A stretch of DNA of 64,000 nucleotides from Teichococcus wenyumeiae (GTDB taxonomy: Bacteria > Pseudomonadota > Alphaproteobacteria > Acetobacterales > Acetobacteraceae): the NCBI RefSeq assembly GCF_003696345.1, contig NZ_RFLX01000014.1:1-64000 (forward strand), given 5' to 3'. The translations under genes were made by a program, and so were the position numbers. The notes under the pieces are model-generated. The model was not told the DNA's origin, searched no databases, and worked only from the letters and a program-made list of their open reading frames with translations. Numbering within the stretch: the stretch's first letter is position 1; each line of letters starts with the position of its first letter. Shown one piece after another: positions 1-10,175 of this stretch.

Positions 1-24
1 CCGAAGCACCGCTTCAGTTCAAAC

Positions 25-53
25 AACTTAGCGAAGACTTGAAGAACCGTCAA
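25..53 (-). promoter_or_regulatory. Strong sigma-70-type promoter pointing out of the window's left end
   Basis: On the minus strand TTGACG (53 to 48) and TAAGTT (30 to 25) are separated by exactly 17 bases. An A/T-rich stretch resembling an UP element lies upstream at about 54-80. Transcription would run left and leave the window within about 20 bases. No coding sequence is seen between here and the end of clpB. Such a tight match in a GC-rich genome suggests a highly expressed RNA such as an rRNA or tRNA operon, but that target is not visible, so its identity is inference. Confidence 0.5.
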
Positions 54-216
54 CCACTATTTTGCTTTACTTTAGAAGCACTTAGCAGAACCTGCTGCAT
101 CAACGTCTCAACGGGTTCTTGCAGACCGATTTCTCAATCAGCCACTCGTCCCGCCGCACCGCCTTCTGCAGCACCACCACCAAGCTCCGAAACAGAGTGT
201 TTCGTCGTCAGCGGCA
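54..216. other. Non-coding stretch, nothing recognised
   Basis: This stretch between the left-edge promoter and the hairpin after clpB is less GC-rich than the rest of the window. I see no coding sequence with a plausible start, no RNA gene and no convincing repeat. The part nearest the promoter may serve as its upstream A/T-rich element. Confidence 0.4.
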
Positions 217-244
217 GGGGGCGGCTTTTATGCCCGCCGCCCCC
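217..244 (-). terminator. GC-rich hairpin downstream of clpB
   Basis: A perfect 9-bp inverted repeat (GGGGGCGGC and GCCGCCCCC, 10-base loop) lies 39 bases after the clpB stop codon. There is no T-run after it on the minus strand, so it may mark the 3' end of the transcript or need Rho. Confidence 0.45.
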
Positions 245-283
245 ACCTGTCAAACGGATTTTCGCAGATTTTTACGCTGGACC

Positions 284-2866
284 TCAGGCCGCGTGCGCAA
301 GCCCTGCGAGATGCACGTCCAGCCCATCCCGCCCGGCCGTCACCCGCAGGGCGCTGCCATCGCGGATGCTGCCTTCCAGCAGCATGCCGGCCAGCCGGTC
401 CTGCAGGCTCCGCTGGATCACCCGCTTCAGAGGACGAGCGCCGTAGACCGGATCGTAGCCAGCCTCAGCCAGCCAGTTCCGTGCGGAGTCATCCAGCGTG
501 AGCGTGATCTTGCGGTCCTCCAGCAGCTTACGCAGCCGGCCGAGCTGGATCTCGACGATCGCGCCCATATCCGCCCGCGCCAGGCGCCGGAACAGCACCA
601 CCTCATCCAGCCGGTTCAGGAACTCCGGCCGGAAGCGGCTGCGCACCACGTTCATAACCTGGCCGCGCACAAGGTCCACATCCTCGTCATCCGGCTGCGC
701 CGCGAGGATCTCGGACCCCAGGTTGCTGGTCAGCACGATCAGCGTGTTGCGGAAGTCCACCGTCCGCCCCTGCCCGTCCGTCAACCGGCCGTCGTCCAGC
801 ACCTGCAGCAGGATGTTGAAGACGTCGTCATGCGCCTTCTCAACCTCGTCGAACAGGATCACCTGGTAAGGCCGGCGCCGCACCGCCTCGGTCAGCGCAC
901 CGCCTTCCTCGTAGCCGACATAGCCCGGAGGCGCGCCGATCAGCCGGGCCACGGAGTGCTTCTCCATGTACTCGGACATGTCGATCCGCAGCAGCGCCCG
1001 CTCATCGTCGAAGAGGAAGTTCGCCAGCGCCTTGGTCAGCTCTGTCTTGCCGACACCCGTCGGGCCCAGGAAGAGGAAGCTGCCGATCGGCCGCGACGGG
1101 TCCTGCAGGCCGGCACGGGCACGCCGCACGGCCTTGGAGACAGCCTCAAGGGCCTCCTCCTGGCCGACGACCCGCTTCCGCAGCTCGTCCTCCATCCGCA
1201 GCAGCTTGGCGCGCTCGCCTTCCAGCATCTTGTCCACCGGCACGCCGGTCCAGCGGCTGACCACGGCGGCGATGCTTTCCTCCGTCACTGCCTCGTTCAC
1301 CAGCCGGCTATCGCCACCGGAGGCGATCTGCCGCTCTAGCTCCGGAATACGGCCGTAGAGCAGCTCGCCAGCCTTGGCGTAGTCGCCCTTGCGCTGAGCC
1401 ATCTCAACTTCGGTGCGGGCGCGGTCCAGCTCCTCCTTGGCCTTCTGGGCCTCGGCGAGCTTGCCCTTCTCCGCCTGCCAGGCGGCGCCGAGGGCGTTGG
1501 ACTTCTCTTCCAGATCCGCCAGCTCGCGCTCCAGCTTCTCCAGCCGGTCGCGGCTCGCCTGGTCGCTTTCCTTCTTCAGCGCCTCGCGCTCGATCTTGAG
1601 CATCAGCAGGCGCCGGTCCACCTCGTCCAGCTCCTCCGGCTTGCTGTCCACCTGCATGCGCAGGCGGCTGGCGGCCTCGTCCATCAGGTCGATGGCCTTG
1701 TCCGGCAGAAAGCGGTCGGTGATGTAGCGGTTGGAGAGGGTCGCCGCCGCCACCAGCGCGCTGTCCGAGATGCGGACGCCATGGTGCAGCTCGTACTTCT
1801 CCTTGATGCCGCGCAGGATGGAGATGGTATCCTCCACGCTCGGCTCACCCACGAAGACGGGCTGGAAGCGACGGGCCAGGGCCGCGTCCTTCTCCACATG
1901 CTTGCGGTATTCGTCCAGCGTGGTGGCACCGATGCAGTGCAGCTCGCCGCGCGCCAGGGCCGGCTTCAGCAGGTTGGAGGCATCCATCGCCCCATCCGCC
2001 TTGCCCGCGCCGATCAGCGTGTGCATCTCGTCGATGAAGAGGATGACCTCGCCGGCCGCGCTCTCGATCTCGGTCAGGACGCCCTTCAGGCGCTCCTCGA
2101 ACTCACCGCGGTACTTCGCGCCAGCCACCATGGCACCCAGGTCGAGCGCCAGCACGCGCTTGTCGCGCAGCGCCTCCGGCACGTCGCCATTGACGATGCG
2201 CAGCGCCAAGCCCTCGACGATGGCGGTCTTGCCGACGCCGGGCTCACCGATCAGCACCGGGTTGTTCTTGGTGCGGCGCGCCAGCACCTGGATGGCGCGG
2301 CGGATCTCTTCATCCCGGCCGATCACCGGGTCGAGCTTGCCGTCGCGCGCGGCCTCGGTCAGGTCGCGGGCATATTTCTTCAGCGCGTCGAACTGCTGCT
2401 CGGCATTGGCGCTGTCCACCTTGCGGCCCTTGCGCACGGCCTCGACGGCGGCTTCCAGCTTCTGGGCCGTGGCACCCGCCTGCGTCAGCGCGCGGCCGGC
2501 CGGGGTCTCGCTGGCCGCCAGCGCCACCAGCAGCCGGTCCTGCGCCACGAAGCTGTCGCCGGCCTTGGTGGCCTGCTGCTGTGCGGCATCCAGCACCCGC
2601 ACGATCTCGGGGACGAACTGCGGCTGGCCGGCACCGGCGCCCTGCACCTTGGGCAGGCGGCCGATCTCGGCATCGACGGCGATTTTCACGGGAGCCGGGT
2701 CGGCGCCCGCGGCGCGGATTAATCCGGCGGCGGCACCCTGCTCGTCATCCAGCAGCGCCTTGAGCAGATGCTCCGGCGTGACCCGCTGGTGGTATTCGCG
2801 GATGGCGATGGTCTGCGCGGCCTGCAGGAAGCCCCGGGCGCGTTCGGTGAATTTCTCAATATCCAT
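284..2866 (-). CDS. clpB: ATP-dependent disaggregase chaperone ClpB
   Basis: ClpB is a hexameric AAA+ disaggregase that pulls polypeptides out of aggregates together with DnaK/DnaJ/GrpE in the cytoplasm. At 860 residues it matches the family's usual length of about 857-870. The order is complete: N-terminal Clp repeat domain (about 1-145), first AAA+ domain with Walker A GEPGVGKT at 207-214, the coiled-coil middle domain rich in Glu/Lys/Arg (about 400-530), and a second AAA+ domain with GPTGVGKTE near 605. The ATG at 2866 starts the conserved [10 protein letters not shown] sequence. A sigma-32-type promoter lies upstream and a hairpin follows the stop. It stands alone on its strand, divergent from the MOSC gene. 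Confidence 0.97.
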   Translation of the reverse strand: MDIEKFTERARGFLQAAQTIAIREYHQRVTPEHLLKALLDDEQGAAAGLIRAAGADPAPVKIAVDAEIGRLPKVQGAGAGQPQFVPEIVRVLDAAQQQATKAGDSFVAQDRLLVALAASETPAGRALTQAGATAQKLEAAVEAVRKGRKVDSANAEQQFDALKKYARDLTEAARDGKLDPVIGRDEEIRRAIQVLARRTKNNPVLIGEPGVGKTAIVEGLALRIVNGDVPEALRDKRVLALDLGAMVAGAKYRGEFEERLKGVLTEIESAAGEVILFIDEMHTLIGAGKADGAMDASNLLKPALARGELHCIGATTLDEYRKHVEKDAALARRFQPVFVGEPSVEDTISILRGIKEKYELHHGVRISDSALVAAATLSNRYITDRFLPDKAIDLMDEAASRLRMQVDSKPEELDEVDRRLLMLKIEREALKKESDQASRDRLEKLERELADLEEKSNALGAAWQAEKGKLAEAQKAKEELDRARTEVEMAQRKGDYAKAGELLYGRIPELERQIASGGDSRLVNEAVTEESIAAVVSRWTGVPVDKMLEGERAKLLRMEDELRKRVVGQEEALEAVSKAVRRARAGLQDPSRPIGSFLFLGPTGVGKTELTKALANFLFDDERALLRIDMSEYMEKHSVARLIGAPPGYVGYEEGGALTEAVRRRPYQVILFDEVEKAHDDVFNILLQVLDDGRLTDGQGRTVDFRNTLIVLTSNLGSEILAAQPDDEDVDLVRGQVMNVVRSRFRPEFLNRLDEVVLFRRLARADMGAIVEIQLGRLRKLLEDRKITLTLDDSARNWLAEAGYDPVYGARPLKRVIQRSLQDRLAGMLLEGSIRDGSALRVTAGRDGLDVHLAGLAHAA

Positions 2867-2945
2867 GGGTATGGCCCCTCCTATGAGCGGACCGGCACCC
2901 TCCGCCCCATCTGGCTGCGCCGGGCACCGTAGTCACCGCCGATGT

Positions 2946-2973
2946 GGTATGAGAGGAGGGTGCCATTCAAGGG
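2946..2973 (-). promoter_or_regulatory. Heat-shock (RpoH-type) promoter of clpB
   Basis: On the minus strand CCCTTGAA (2973 to 2966) is followed after 14 bases by CATACC (2951 to 2946). The -35 part equals the RpoH consensus core, and the -10 part matches it loosely. It would give clpB a leader of about 70 bases. clpB is an RpoH target in the proteobacteria studied. Confidence 0.55.
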
Positions 2974-3017
2974 CTCCTTGACCGGCATCAAACCAATAAT
3001 GTGCGAAGGCCAGCCTC

Positions 3018-3773
3018 ATGCGTGTCGAGACGCTTTATCGCTATCCCGTCAAAGGCTTGACCGCCGAGGCGCTGGAGGAAACCACCCTCAAGGCGGGCGA
3101 GTGCATCCCCGATGACCGCCGCTTCGCGCTGGCCCAGGGCGATGCCCCTTTCGACGAATCGGCCCCCGGCTTCCTGCCCAAGCGCCATTTCGGCTGCCTG
3201 ATGGTGAATGAACGGCTGGCCCTGGTTTCCGCCGCCTTTGACGGCCACAGCGGCAAGCTGCTGCTGCGCATCCCGGGCGGCGAGACGCTGATGGCCGATA
3301 CCGGCACGCCCACCGGCCGCACCGCCATTGCCGCCGCCCTGACCGCCTATCTGGGCGAGGAAGCGCGTGGCCAGCCCCGCTTCGTCACCGCCCCCGGCCA
3401 TGCCTTCACCGACGACCGCCAGAAGGGCGTCACGCTCATCAACCTGGCCACTATCGCGGCGCTGGAAAAGGCCACGGGCCACAAGCTCGACCCGCTACGC
3501 TTCCGCGCCAATATCTATTTCAGCGGCCTGCCGGCCTGGGCCGAGTTCAACTGGGTGGGCAAGGAAGTACTGGTGGGCGGCGCGCGCCTGTCCATCTACA
3601 AGCGCACCATGCGCTGCCCGGCGACGCAGGTGAATCCCGCCACCGGCGAGCGCGACGCCAATGTGCCCAAGCTGCTGCGCGAGCATTTCGGCCATGCCGA
3701 CCTGGGCGTCCATGCCACGGTGCTGGAAGGCGGCAAGGTCGCCCTGGGCGACGCGCTGGAAGCCCTGGACTGA
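3018..3773 (+). CDS. MOSC domain protein (YcbX-like)
   Basis: The 251-residue protein has an N-terminal MOSC beta-barrel segment with the typical opening LYRYPVKGL, followed by the MOSC domain. Near residue 200 it carries MRCPATQVNP, containing the conserved cysteine of this family. MOSC proteins bind molybdenum cofactor or carry sulfur; YcbX-type members reduce N-hydroxylated compounds. No iron-sulfur domain is fused, so an electron donor would have to be separate. It is divergent from clpB and ends next to the terminator shared with DUF4167. The exact substrate is unknown. Confidence 0.85.
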   Translation: MRVETLYRYPVKGLTAEALEETTLKAGECIPDDRRFALAQGDAPFDESAPGFLPKRHFGCLMVNERLALVSAAFDGHSGKLLLRIPGGETLMADTGTPTGRTAIAAALTAYLGEEARGQPRFVTAPGHAFTDDRQKGVTLINLATIAALEKATGHKLDPLRFRANIYFSGLPAWAEFNWVGKEVLVGGARLSIYKRTMRCPATQVNPATGERDANVPKLLREHFGHADLGVHATVLEGGKVALGDALEALD

Positions 3774-3776
3774 ACG

Positions 3777-3808
3777 AAAAAGGGGCCGGCCCCATGGGCC
3801 AGCCCCTT
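3777..3808 (-). terminator. Rho-independent terminator of the DUF4167 gene
   Basis: On the minus strand an 11-bp stem (GGGGCTGGCCC with GGGCCGGCCCC, one G-U pair, 3-base loop) is followed by five T's, 26 bases after the DUF4167 stop. Read on the plus strand it has only two T's, so it serves mainly the leftward gene but may also stop the MOSC transcript. Confidence 0.75.
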
Positions 3809-3833
3809 CCCGATCTCGTATCCGGCGCGAGGG

Positions 3834-4289
3834 TTACTGCGCGGCCTGCGGCTGCTCGTCGGCGCCCTCGGCCTCCAGGGCCTGCTGGTTGCCGCCATTG
3901 GCGGAAGCCTCGCCGTCCTGCCCCTCGCCCTGCTCGGACTGGCCATCCGGGCCATTGTGCTGGCGGCGCGGCGCAGGCTGGCCCTGCTGCGCGGCCTGGG
4001 CCATGGCGTTCAGGATGCGGAAATAATGCTCGGCATGCTGGAAGTAGCTTTCCGCCATCACGCGGTCGCCAGAGCCGGTCGCGTCGCGACCGAGCTGGAG
4101 ATACTTCTCGAACAACTGCTGGGCCGTGCCCCGGAGCCGCATATCGGGCCCGCTGGAGTCAAAGACGTGGTTGCGGTTCATCGGCTGATTGCCGCCGCCG
4201 CCGCCACCTCCGGTCTGCCGGAACTGGCCGCCGCCGCCGCCGCCGCCCTGACGATGGCCGCCACGGCCGCGCATGCGCTTCATGTTCAT
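3834..4289 (-). CDS. DUF4167 family protein, glycine-rich, possible nucleic-acid binding
   Basis: I take the ATG at 4289 as start, giving 151 residues that begin MNMKRMRGRGG; an upstream in-frame extension is possible but lacks family similarity. The first 40 residues are Arg/Gly-rich with two runs of seven glycines. Then comes the compact helical DUF4167 core (about 45-105), with RGTAQQLFEKYLQLGRDA and SYFQHAEHYFRI as recognisable patches. The tail is acidic and Gln-rich. The family is confined mainly to Alphaproteobacteria and has no assigned function; the RGG-like start suggests RNA or DNA contact (inference). It sits 227 bases after prmC and may share that transcript. Confidence 0.8.
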   Translation of the reverse strand: MNMKRMRGRGGHRQGGGGGGGQFRQTGGGGGGGNQPMNRNHVFDSSGPDMRLRGTAQQLFEKYLQLGRDATGSGDRVMAESYFQHAEHYFRILNAMAQAAQQGQPAPRRQHNGPDGQSEQGEGQDGEASANGGNQQALEAEGADEQPQAAQ

Positions 4290-4516
4290 CGGTATTGCGT
4301 TCGCCGTCTCATGCTCGCGTTGGCCGGCGGCAGGGGGCAGGAATGCCCCGAACAAGCCGGAATGGTCGCGGATGGTGGTTATGTTCGCTGCGGCGCCGGG
4401 TGCCAAGGCCACCAAAGGCCTTCCTGACATCCCCGGCGACTTCCAGGCCCGCTGCTGCGTGGCCTGCCGCTGTGTTGCACCCTAGCCCCGTGCTCCGCAT
4501 CAGCCAAACGGTTTTT

Positions 4517-5377
4517 TCAGGGGTGCCGCAGGATCAATGCACGATCCACCCCGCCGAGATCGGCGTGGGTGCCCAGCACCTCCAGCCCCACCGCCCGTGC
4601 CAGGGCCGACACGGCGGGGGCCTGCCCCTGGCCAAGCTCCAGCACCGCGCGCCCTTGGGGACGCAGCAGGCGGGGCAGATCGGCCACGATCAGGCGGTAG
4701 GCGTCCAGCCCATCGGCCCCGCCATCCAGGGCCCGCGCCGGTTCATGCAACGCGACCTCGGGCATCAGGCCCGGGATGACCGCGCTCTCGATATAGGGCG
4801 GGTTGGACAGCACCAGATCGAAGCCGCCCAGGAGCGACTCGGCCCAGCTTCCGGCCAGGAAGGTGGCGCGCTCCTCCAGCCCATTCCGGCGCGCATTGGC
4901 AGCCGCCAGCGCCGCCGCCTCCGGCGAAAGGTCCACGCCGATGCCAAAAGCCGCCGGATGCTCCGACAGCACCGCCAGCAGCAGGCAGCCCGTGCCGGTG
5001 CCAAGGTCCAGCACCCGCGCGGGGGCCGGCCCCTGCAGCGCGGCCTCCACAATGGCTTCCGAATCGGCGCGGGGGATCAGCGTGGCCGGGGAAACGGCGA
5101 GATCCAGCGTCCAGAAGCCCTGATGCCCAAGCACGAAACCCATAGGCTCATGCGCCAGCCGGCGCTTCAGCATCTCGGCGAAGCGGCGGGCGGCCTCAGG
5201 CGGCACCGGGGCACGGGAATCCCGCAGCAACGCCGTGGTCTCCACCCCCATGGCGGTGGAGAGCAGCAGCCGCGCTTCCAGCCGCGGGTTCTCGATGGCC
5301 GCCGCGCGCAGGTGCTGGCCGGCGCGGCACAGGAACCCGCCGACGCTGCCGGCGGGGTCCGGGCAGCTGTCAGACAC
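4517..5377 (-). CDS. prmC: Release factor N5-glutamine methyltransferase PrmC
   Basis: PrmC methylates the glutamine of the GGQ motif in RF1 and RF2 using S-adenosylmethionine. The 286-residue protein has the SAM-binding DLGTGTG at 124-130 and the catalytic NPPY at 192-195, with the family sequence IPRADSE near 101. It starts with GTG at 5377 and overlaps the prfA stop by 8 bases, so enzyme and substrate gene are translationally coupled, an arrangement common in bacteria. Confidence 0.95.
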   Translation of the reverse strand: MSDSCPDPAGSVGGFLCRAGQHLRAAAIENPRLEARLLLSTAMGVETTALLRDSRAPVPPEAARRFAEMLKRRLAHEPMGFVLGHQGFWTLDLAVSPATLIPRADSEAIVEAALQGPAPARVLDLGTGTGCLLLAVLSEHPAAFGIGVDLSPEAAALAAANARRNGLEERATFLAGSWAESLLGGFDLVLSNPPYIESAVIPGLMPEVALHEPARALDGGADGLDAYRLIVADLPRLLRPQGRAVLELGQGQAPAVSALARAVGLEVLGTHADLGGVDRALILRHP

Positions 5378-6440
5378 CTTCGGCCGCCAGCCGCGCCGCC
5401 TCGTCCTCGGCGGTCAGGGCATCGATGATCTCGTCCAGCTCCCCCTGCATCACCCGGTCGATCTTATGCAGGGTTAGGCCGATGCGGTGGTCGGTCACCC
5501 GGCCTTGGGGGAAGTTGTAGGTGCGGATGCGCTCGCTGCGGTCGCCGGTGCCGACCTGAGCCTTGCGGTCGCCCGCGCGGGCGGAGTCCACCGCCATTCG
5601 CTGCTGGTCGTAGATACGGGAGCGCAGCACCTTCATCGCCTTGGCGCGGTTCTTGTGCTGGCTGCGCTCCTCCTGCATCGCCACCACGGTGCCGGTGGGG
5701 ATGTGGGTGATGCGCACGGCACTGTCGGTCTTGTTGACGTGCTGGCCGCCGGCGCCGCTGGCCCGGTAGGTGTCGATGCGCAGATCGCTCTCGTTGATCT
5801 GCACATCCACCTCCTCCGCCTCCGGCAGCACCGCCACCGTCACGGTTGAGGTATGGATGCGGCCCTGCGTCTCGGTGGACGGCACGCGCTGCACGCGATG
5901 CACGCCGCTCTCGTACTTCAGCCGGGCGAAGACGCCCCTGCCCTGCACCTCGGCCACGGCGCCTTTGATGCCGCCGACCTCGCTCTCGTCATAATCCAGG
6001 ATGTCGAAGCGCCAGCCGCGAGAGGCCGCGTAGCGCTGATAGGCGCCGAACAGCTCGGCGGCGAAAAGCCCAGCCTCGTCCCCACCAGCGGCGGGGCGGA
6101 TTTCCAAGATGGCATTGCCCTCGTCCGCCGAGTCCTTCGGCAGCAGCATCAGGCGCAGCTCACGTTCCAGCACCGGCACGGCATCGCGCTGGGCGTAGTA
6201 TTCGCTCTCCGCCAGCTCCCGCATCTCGGGGTCGGCCATCATGGCCTCGGCCTCGTCGCGGGCGCGCTCGGCGGCGCGTAGGGCGCCGACCTTCTCCACC
6301 AGCGGGTCCAACTCGGACAGTTCGCGCGCCAGGGCGCCGATCTGCCCGCCCTCCGCCGTTTCCAGCAGGGCGCGCAGCTCATCGGCGCGGTAAAGAAGGC
6401 GGTCGAGTTTCTCCGCCAGGCCGGACTTGGTGCCACTCAT
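5370..6440 (-). CDS. prfA: Peptide chain release factor 1
   Basis: RF1 reads UAA and UAG stop codons and triggers peptide release on the ribosome. The 356-residue protein carries GGQ at 231-233 (the catalytic loop methylated by PrmC) and the stop-reading tripeptide of RF1 type, PST at 187-189 within [12 protein letters not shown]2 would have SPF. Its ATG overlaps the hisS stop by four bases (ATGA) and its end overlaps prmC, so hisS-prfA-prmC is a coupled unit. Confidence 0.97.
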   Translation of the reverse strand: MSGTKSGLAEKLDRLLYRADELRALLETAEGGQIGALARELSELDPLVEKVGALRAAERARDEAEAMMADPEMRELAESEYYAQRDAVPVLERELRLMLLPKDSADEGNAILEIRPAAGGDEAGLFAAELFGAYQRYAASRGWRFDILDYDESEVGGIKGAVAEVQGRGVFARLKYESGVHRVQRVPSTETQGRIHTSTVTVAVLPEAEEVDVQINESDLRIDTYRASGAGGQHVNKTDSAVRITHIPTGTVVAMQEERSQHKNRAKAMKVLRSRIYDQQRMAVDSARAGDRKAQVGTGDRSERIRTYNFPQGRVTDHRIGLTLHKIDRVMQGELDEIIDALTAEDEAARLAAEGV

Positions 6441-7747
6441 GCCGTCTGGTCGTCGTCCTCGAAGCTTGCCTCGATGCCTTCCATCATCTGCTCCAGCATC
6501 GCGTCCTCGACGCCTGCGGCTGCCAGCGCCGGCAGCAGGGCGGACGCATCCACCCGCTCCTGCGAGCCATCCTGCAGGTTGCGGACGACATAGACGCCCT
6601 CCGCCACCTCGCTCTCGCCAATGATGACGGCGGCACGGGCGCCGGTCTTGTTGGCACGCTCCATCCGCTTCTTCAGGTTGCCCTTGTAGGCGATCTCGGC
6701 CGGGATGCCGCCCTGGCGCAGCATCTGCGTCAGCGCCAGCGCGGCGCCTTCCTGGGCCTCGGCCACCGGGATCACCGCCACAGGGCGGGTCGCCTCCGGG
6801 CTTTCCGCCAGCAGTTCGGCCAGCCGCTCGACACCCGCCGCCCAGCCGACGGAGGGGGTGGAAGGCCCGCCCATCTCCTGCACCAGCCCCTCGTAGCGGC
6901 CGCCGCCCATCACGGTGCCCTGGGCGCCGAGGCGATCGGTGACGAATTCGAAGGCGGTGTGGCTGTAATAGTCCAGCCCACGCACGATGCGTGGGTTGCG
7001 CCGGTAGGGCACGCCGAACTGGTCCAGGTAGCCCAGCACCTTCTCGAAGAAGGTCCTGGCTTCCGGCGTCAGGTGCTCGTCGATGGTCGGCGCGGCGGCG
7101 ACCAGCTTCTTGTCGCCCTCATCCTTGCTGTCCAGGATGCGCATCGGGTTCTTTTCCAGCCGCGCCTGGCTGTCGGCGGAAAGCTGGGCCGCGTGGGACT
7201 GGAAGTAGGAGACCAGCGCCGTGCGATAGGCATCGCGGGAAGGCGTGTCGCCCAGCGTGTTGATCTCCAGCACCACGCCGTCGTCGATGCCAAGCTGCTG
7301 GATGATCTGCCAGCCCATGGCGATCACCTCGGCATCGGCCAGCGGCTCGGCCGCGCCCAGGACCTCGGCGCCGATCTGGTGGAACTGGCGGAAGCGGCCC
7401 TTCTGCGGCCGCTCGTAGCGGAACATCGGGCCGGCGTAGAAGACCTTGCGCGGCAGCCCGCCCTGGGTCAGGCCGTTAGAGACCAGCGCGCGGCAGACGC
7501 CCGCCGTGCCCTCCGGCCGTAGGGTCAGGCTGTCCCCGCCCCGGTCCTCGAAGGTGTACATCTCCTTGGACACCACGTCCGAGGTCTCGCCCAGGGAGCG
7601 GGCGAAGACGCTGGTGCTCTCGAAGATCGGGGTCGCCCATTCCTCCATGCCGTAGAGGTTGGAGACATGGCGCGCATTGTCGATGACGTGCTGGTGGCGG
7701 CGGAAGGTCTCGCCGATCAGGTCTCTGGTGCCGCGTACCGGCTGCAT
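6437..7747 (-). CDS. hisS: Histidyl-tRNA synthetase
   Basis: HisRS charges tRNA-His. The class II core is complete: motif 2 in [20 protein letters not shown], the histidine-binding GLDYYSH, motif 3 with GWAAGVERL, and a C-terminal anticodon-binding domain. I start at the ATG at 7747 ([13 protein letters not shown], 436 residues); a TTG three codons upstream is the alternative. It follows ispG by a few bases and overlaps prfA by four, so it belongs to the leftward operon. Confidence 0.96.
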   Translation of the reverse strand: MQPVRGTRDLIGETFRRHQHVIDNARHVSNLYGMEEWATPIFESTSVFARSLGETSDVVSKEMYTFEDRGGDSLTLRPEGTAGVCRALVSNGLTQGGLPRKVFYAGPMFRYERPQKGRFRQFHQIGAEVLGAAEPLADAEVIAMGWQIIQQLGIDDGVVLEINTLGDTPSRDAYRTALVSYFQSHAAQLSADSQARLEKNPMRILDSKDEGDKKLVAAAPTIDEHLTPEARTFFEKVLGYLDQFGVPYRRNPRIVRGLDYYSHTAFEFVTDRLGAQGTVMGGGRYEGLVQEMGGPSTPSVGWAAGVERLAELLAESPEATRPVAVIPVAEAQEGAALALTQMLRQGGIPAEIAYKGNLKKRMERANKTGARAAVIIGESEVAEGVYVVRNLQDGSQERVDASALLPALAAAGVEDAMLEQMMEGIEASFEDDDQTA

Positions 7748-7762
7748 TCCGCTCAACTCACG

Positions 7763-8896
7763 TCACTCCGCTGCCTGGGGCTCAGCCGCAGGTTCAATCT
7801 TGGCCGCCGCGATCTCGGCGGCCTTCTTCTCGACCAGCTCCACGATGTGGTCCACCATCGCGTCGCCCTGGATCGTGTGGTCCGTCTTGCCGGCGTGGTA
7901 GACCATGTGGCGGTTGTTGCCACCACCGGTGACGCCGATATCCGTCATCAGCGCCTCGCCCGGCCCGTTCACCACGCAGCCGATGATGGAAAGCGTCAGC
8001 GGCGTCTCGATATGCGCCAGCCGCTCCTCCAGCGTTTCCACCGTCTTGATGACGTTGAAGCCCTGCCGGGCGCAGGAGGGGCAGGAGATGATCTTCACGC
8101 CCCGGTGGCGGATGCCCAGGGACTTCAGGATATCCCAGCCCACATGCACCTCCTCCTCCGGCTCAGCGGAGAGGGAGACGCGCAGGGTGTCGCCGATGCC
8201 GGCCCAGAGCAGCGAGCCCAGGCCGATGGAGGACTTCACCGTGCCCGTGCGCTTGCCGCCCGCCTCGGTGATGCCGATGTGCAGCGGGTGGTCGCAGGCC
8301 TCGGCAAGCTGCTGATAGGCCGCCACGGCCAGGAAGACGTCGGATGCCTTCACGCTGATCTTGAACTCGTCGAAGCCGTTCTGCAGCAGGTGGTCGGCAT
8401 GCCAGAGGGCGCTTTCCACCAGGGCTTCCGGGTTCGGCTCCCCATATTTCTCCAGCAGGTGGCGCTCCAGGCTGCCGGCATTGACGCCGATGCGGATGGA
8501 GCAGCCATGGTCCCGCGCGGCCTTGATGACTTCCTTCACCCGCTCCGGCGAGCCGATATTGCCCGGGTTGATCCGCAGGCAGGCCGCGCCGGCCTGGGCG
8601 GCCTCGATGGCGCGCTTGTAGTGGAAGTGTATGTCGGCCACGACCGGCACGTTCACCTCGTGCACGATCTCCTTCAGGGCTGCGGTGGAAGCTTCATCGG
8701 GGCAGGAGACGCGGACAATGTCCACGCCTGCCAGTTCCGCCCGGCGGATCTGCGCGATGGTCGCCGCGGCATCCTCGGTCGGCGTATTGGTCATGGTCTG
8801 GACGGAGATTGGCGCATCGCCGCCGACCAGCACCTTGCCCACCCGGATCTGACGGGACTTGCGGCGCAGGATCTGCTGATACGGACGATAGGACAA
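7763..8896 (-). CDS. ispG: 4-hydroxy-3-methylbut-2-enyl diphosphate synthase (flavodoxin)
   Basis: IspG performs the penultimate step of the MEP isoprenoid pathway, reductively opening methylerythritol cyclodiphosphate with a [4Fe-4S] cluster. The 377-residue protein has the TIM-barrel start and the cluster cysteines in CPSC and [10 protein letters not shown] in the C-terminal part. The start is TTG at 8896, supported by a GGGAGG Shine-Dalgarno sequence five bases upstream. The C-terminus adds an Ala/Glu-rich tail. It lies between the rodZ-like gene and hisS, a common proteobacterial order. Confidence 0.96.
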   Translation of the reverse strand: MSYRPYQQILRRKSRQIRVGKVLVGGDAPISVQTMTNTPTEDAAATIAQIRRAELAGVDIVRVSCPDEASTAALKEIVHEVNVPVVADIHFHYKRAIEAAQAGAACLRINPGNIGSPERVKEVIKAARDHGCSIRIGVNAGSLERHLLEKYGEPNPEALVESALWHADHLLQNGFDEFKISVKASDVFLAVAAYQQLAEACDHPLHIGITEAGGKRTGTVKSSIGLGSLLWAGIGDTLRVSLSAEPEEEVHVGWDILKSLGIRHRGVKIISCPSCARQGFNVIKTVETLEERLAHIETPLTLSIIGCVVNGPGEALMTDIGVTGGGNNRHMVYHAGKTDHTIQGDAMVDHIVELVEKKAAEIAAAKIEPAAEPQAAE

Positions 8897-8901
8897 GGCG
8901 G

Positions 8902-8907
8902 CCTCCC
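8902..8907 (-). promoter_or_regulatory. Ribosome binding site fixing the TTG start of ispG
   Basis: GGGAGG on the minus strand lies five bases before TTG at 8896. No ATG lies nearby in frame, so this site decides the start. Confidence 0.7.
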
Positions 8908-9012
8908 GCTAAGGGTCTGCGCGGGATATGGCAGCACCCAGGCCAGAGGCCAAGCCACCATTGCGGCAGGCAGCCGCGCGTAGCCGGCGCGGCGCCGCAC
9001 TTCGGCAGGTGG

Positions 9013-10026
9013 CTAGCGGGTCGGCGCCTGCCCTGGGGCAGCTTCGCGCAGCCTGGCCGGGTCCAGCAGGATGTCGCGCTTCACGCCTACCAGGCCGTTC
9101 AGGGCCTGGGAGGCATGGCCATCCACCTCGACCGTCAGCCCTTCCGCCCGCCCGGTGGTCAGCACCAGGCCGCCGCCTTCCGGAACCTCATAGGTCTCGC
9201 GCGGCTGCAGGATGCGGCTGAGCACGACGGTGCCGTTGCGGGTATCACGAATCTGCACCCAGGCTTCCTGGGTGGCGCGCAGCACGATGCGGTTGGCCGG
9301 CGCCGGCGGCTCGGCCGGCGCGGCGGCCACGGGCGGCGGCGTGGGGGCAGCAGGCGCCGCGCCGGGCGCGGGCCCGGCCGGGGCACCGGCCTGTGGAGCC
9401 GGGGCGCCCGGGGGCGGCGCCACAGGCGCCGGGCCGCCCGCCGGGAGTGAGGCGGGAGGGTTGGTCCGCGGCGTAGCGGTATTGGCCGGCGGGGTGCCGG
9501 CGGGCTGGGACTGGCCGGCGCTGTCCGGCAGGTTCACGCCCGGCAGCGGCGGCGCCCCGGCGTCCCGCGCGGATTGCTCCAGGCGCGGCGGCAGCGCCGG
9601 CACGTCATCCACCACGCGGGTGGAGGAGCCGCTCCAGTAATACCAGCCGGCATAGCCCGCGATGGCCAGCACCGCGCCCACCATGATGATGGCGCCGGCC
9701 GGCACGCCCCGGTCCGGCACCGGCTCGGGGAAGACGAGGTCCTTGGGCACGGTCGCCATGCCGGCGCCCTCGCGGAAGCGGCGGACCATGTCCGGCGCAT
9801 CGAGGCCCAGCATGGTGGCGTAGCTGCGCACGAAGCCGGTGGCATAGGCAACGCCCGGCAGGTCCCGCACCCGCCCTTCCTCCAGCGCCGCCAGATATCG
9901 CCGGTTGATGCGGAGCTGCTCCGCCATCTCCTCCAGGCTGACGCCGAGGGACAGGCGCGCGTCGCGCAGCTCCTCCCCCACCCGCACCGCTTCGGCGCTG
10001 GTTTCGGGGCGTGGCTGGCGCTTCAT
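9013..10026 (-). CDS. RodZ-like cytoskeletal/regulatory membrane protein
   Basis: The order of domains is that of RodZ: a cytoplasmic helix-turn-helix of Xre type (about 15-80, containing EEMAEQLRINRRYLAALEEG), one membrane helix near 135-155 (GAIIMVGAVLAIAGYAGWYY), a long Pro/Ala/Gly linker of about 120 residues, and a C-terminal DUF4115 beta domain. RodZ links MreB to the cell envelope in rod-shaped cells. I start at ATG 10026 (337 residues); a GTG at 10050 would add eight residues. The gene leads the ispG-hisS-prfA-prmC run with a 116-base gap. The linker is low-complexity and its length is probably not conserved. Confidence 0.85.
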   Translation of the reverse strand: MKRQPRPETSAEAVRVGEELRDARLSLGVSLEEMAEQLRINRRYLAALEEGRVRDLPGVAYATGFVRSYATMLGLDAPDMVRRFREGAGMATVPKDLVFPEPVPDRGVPAGAIIMVGAVLAIAGYAGWYYWSGSSTRVVDDVPALPPRLEQSARDAGAPPLPGVNLPDSAGQSQPAGTPPANTATPRTNPPASLPAGGPAPVAPPPGAPAPQAGAPAGPAPGAAPAAPTPPPVAAAPAEPPAPANRIVLRATQEAWVQIRDTRNGTVVLSRILQPRETYEVPEGGGLVLTTGRAEGLTVEVDGHASQALNGLVGVKRDILLDPARLREAAPGQAPTR

Positions 10027-10130
10027 GTCATAGGGCACGGGGCGGGGCACCTATCGCGCCGCGCGGGATGCGGCGCACCGGATTGCGGTGGCGGCCGCTC
10101 CCTGCTCTCTCGGCCGTCGGAAGAAGGCTC

Positions 10131-10166
10131 GTGGCGCCCTGCCCTCAATGCGGGCAGCGGCGCCAC
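10131..10166 (-). terminator. Long GC-rich hairpin after the nitronate monooxygenase gene
   Basis: A 14-bp stem with one bulged base (GTGGCGCCCTGCCC with GGGCAG-C-GGCGCCAC, 7-base loop) lies ten bases after the stop at 10176. There is no real T-run. It separates the lysC transcript from the rodZ-like gene. Confidence 0.5.
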
Positions 10167-10175
10167 GGCTGTTTA

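Noticed and set aside
4190-4280. Repetitive GGC/CCG tract that looks like a simple repeat
   Set aside because: It encodes the glycine runs of the DUF4167 protein and does not form a repeat array.
9290-9560. Low-complexity Pro/Ala tract resembling repeats
   Set aside because: It is the linker of the RodZ-like protein between its membrane helix and DUF4115.
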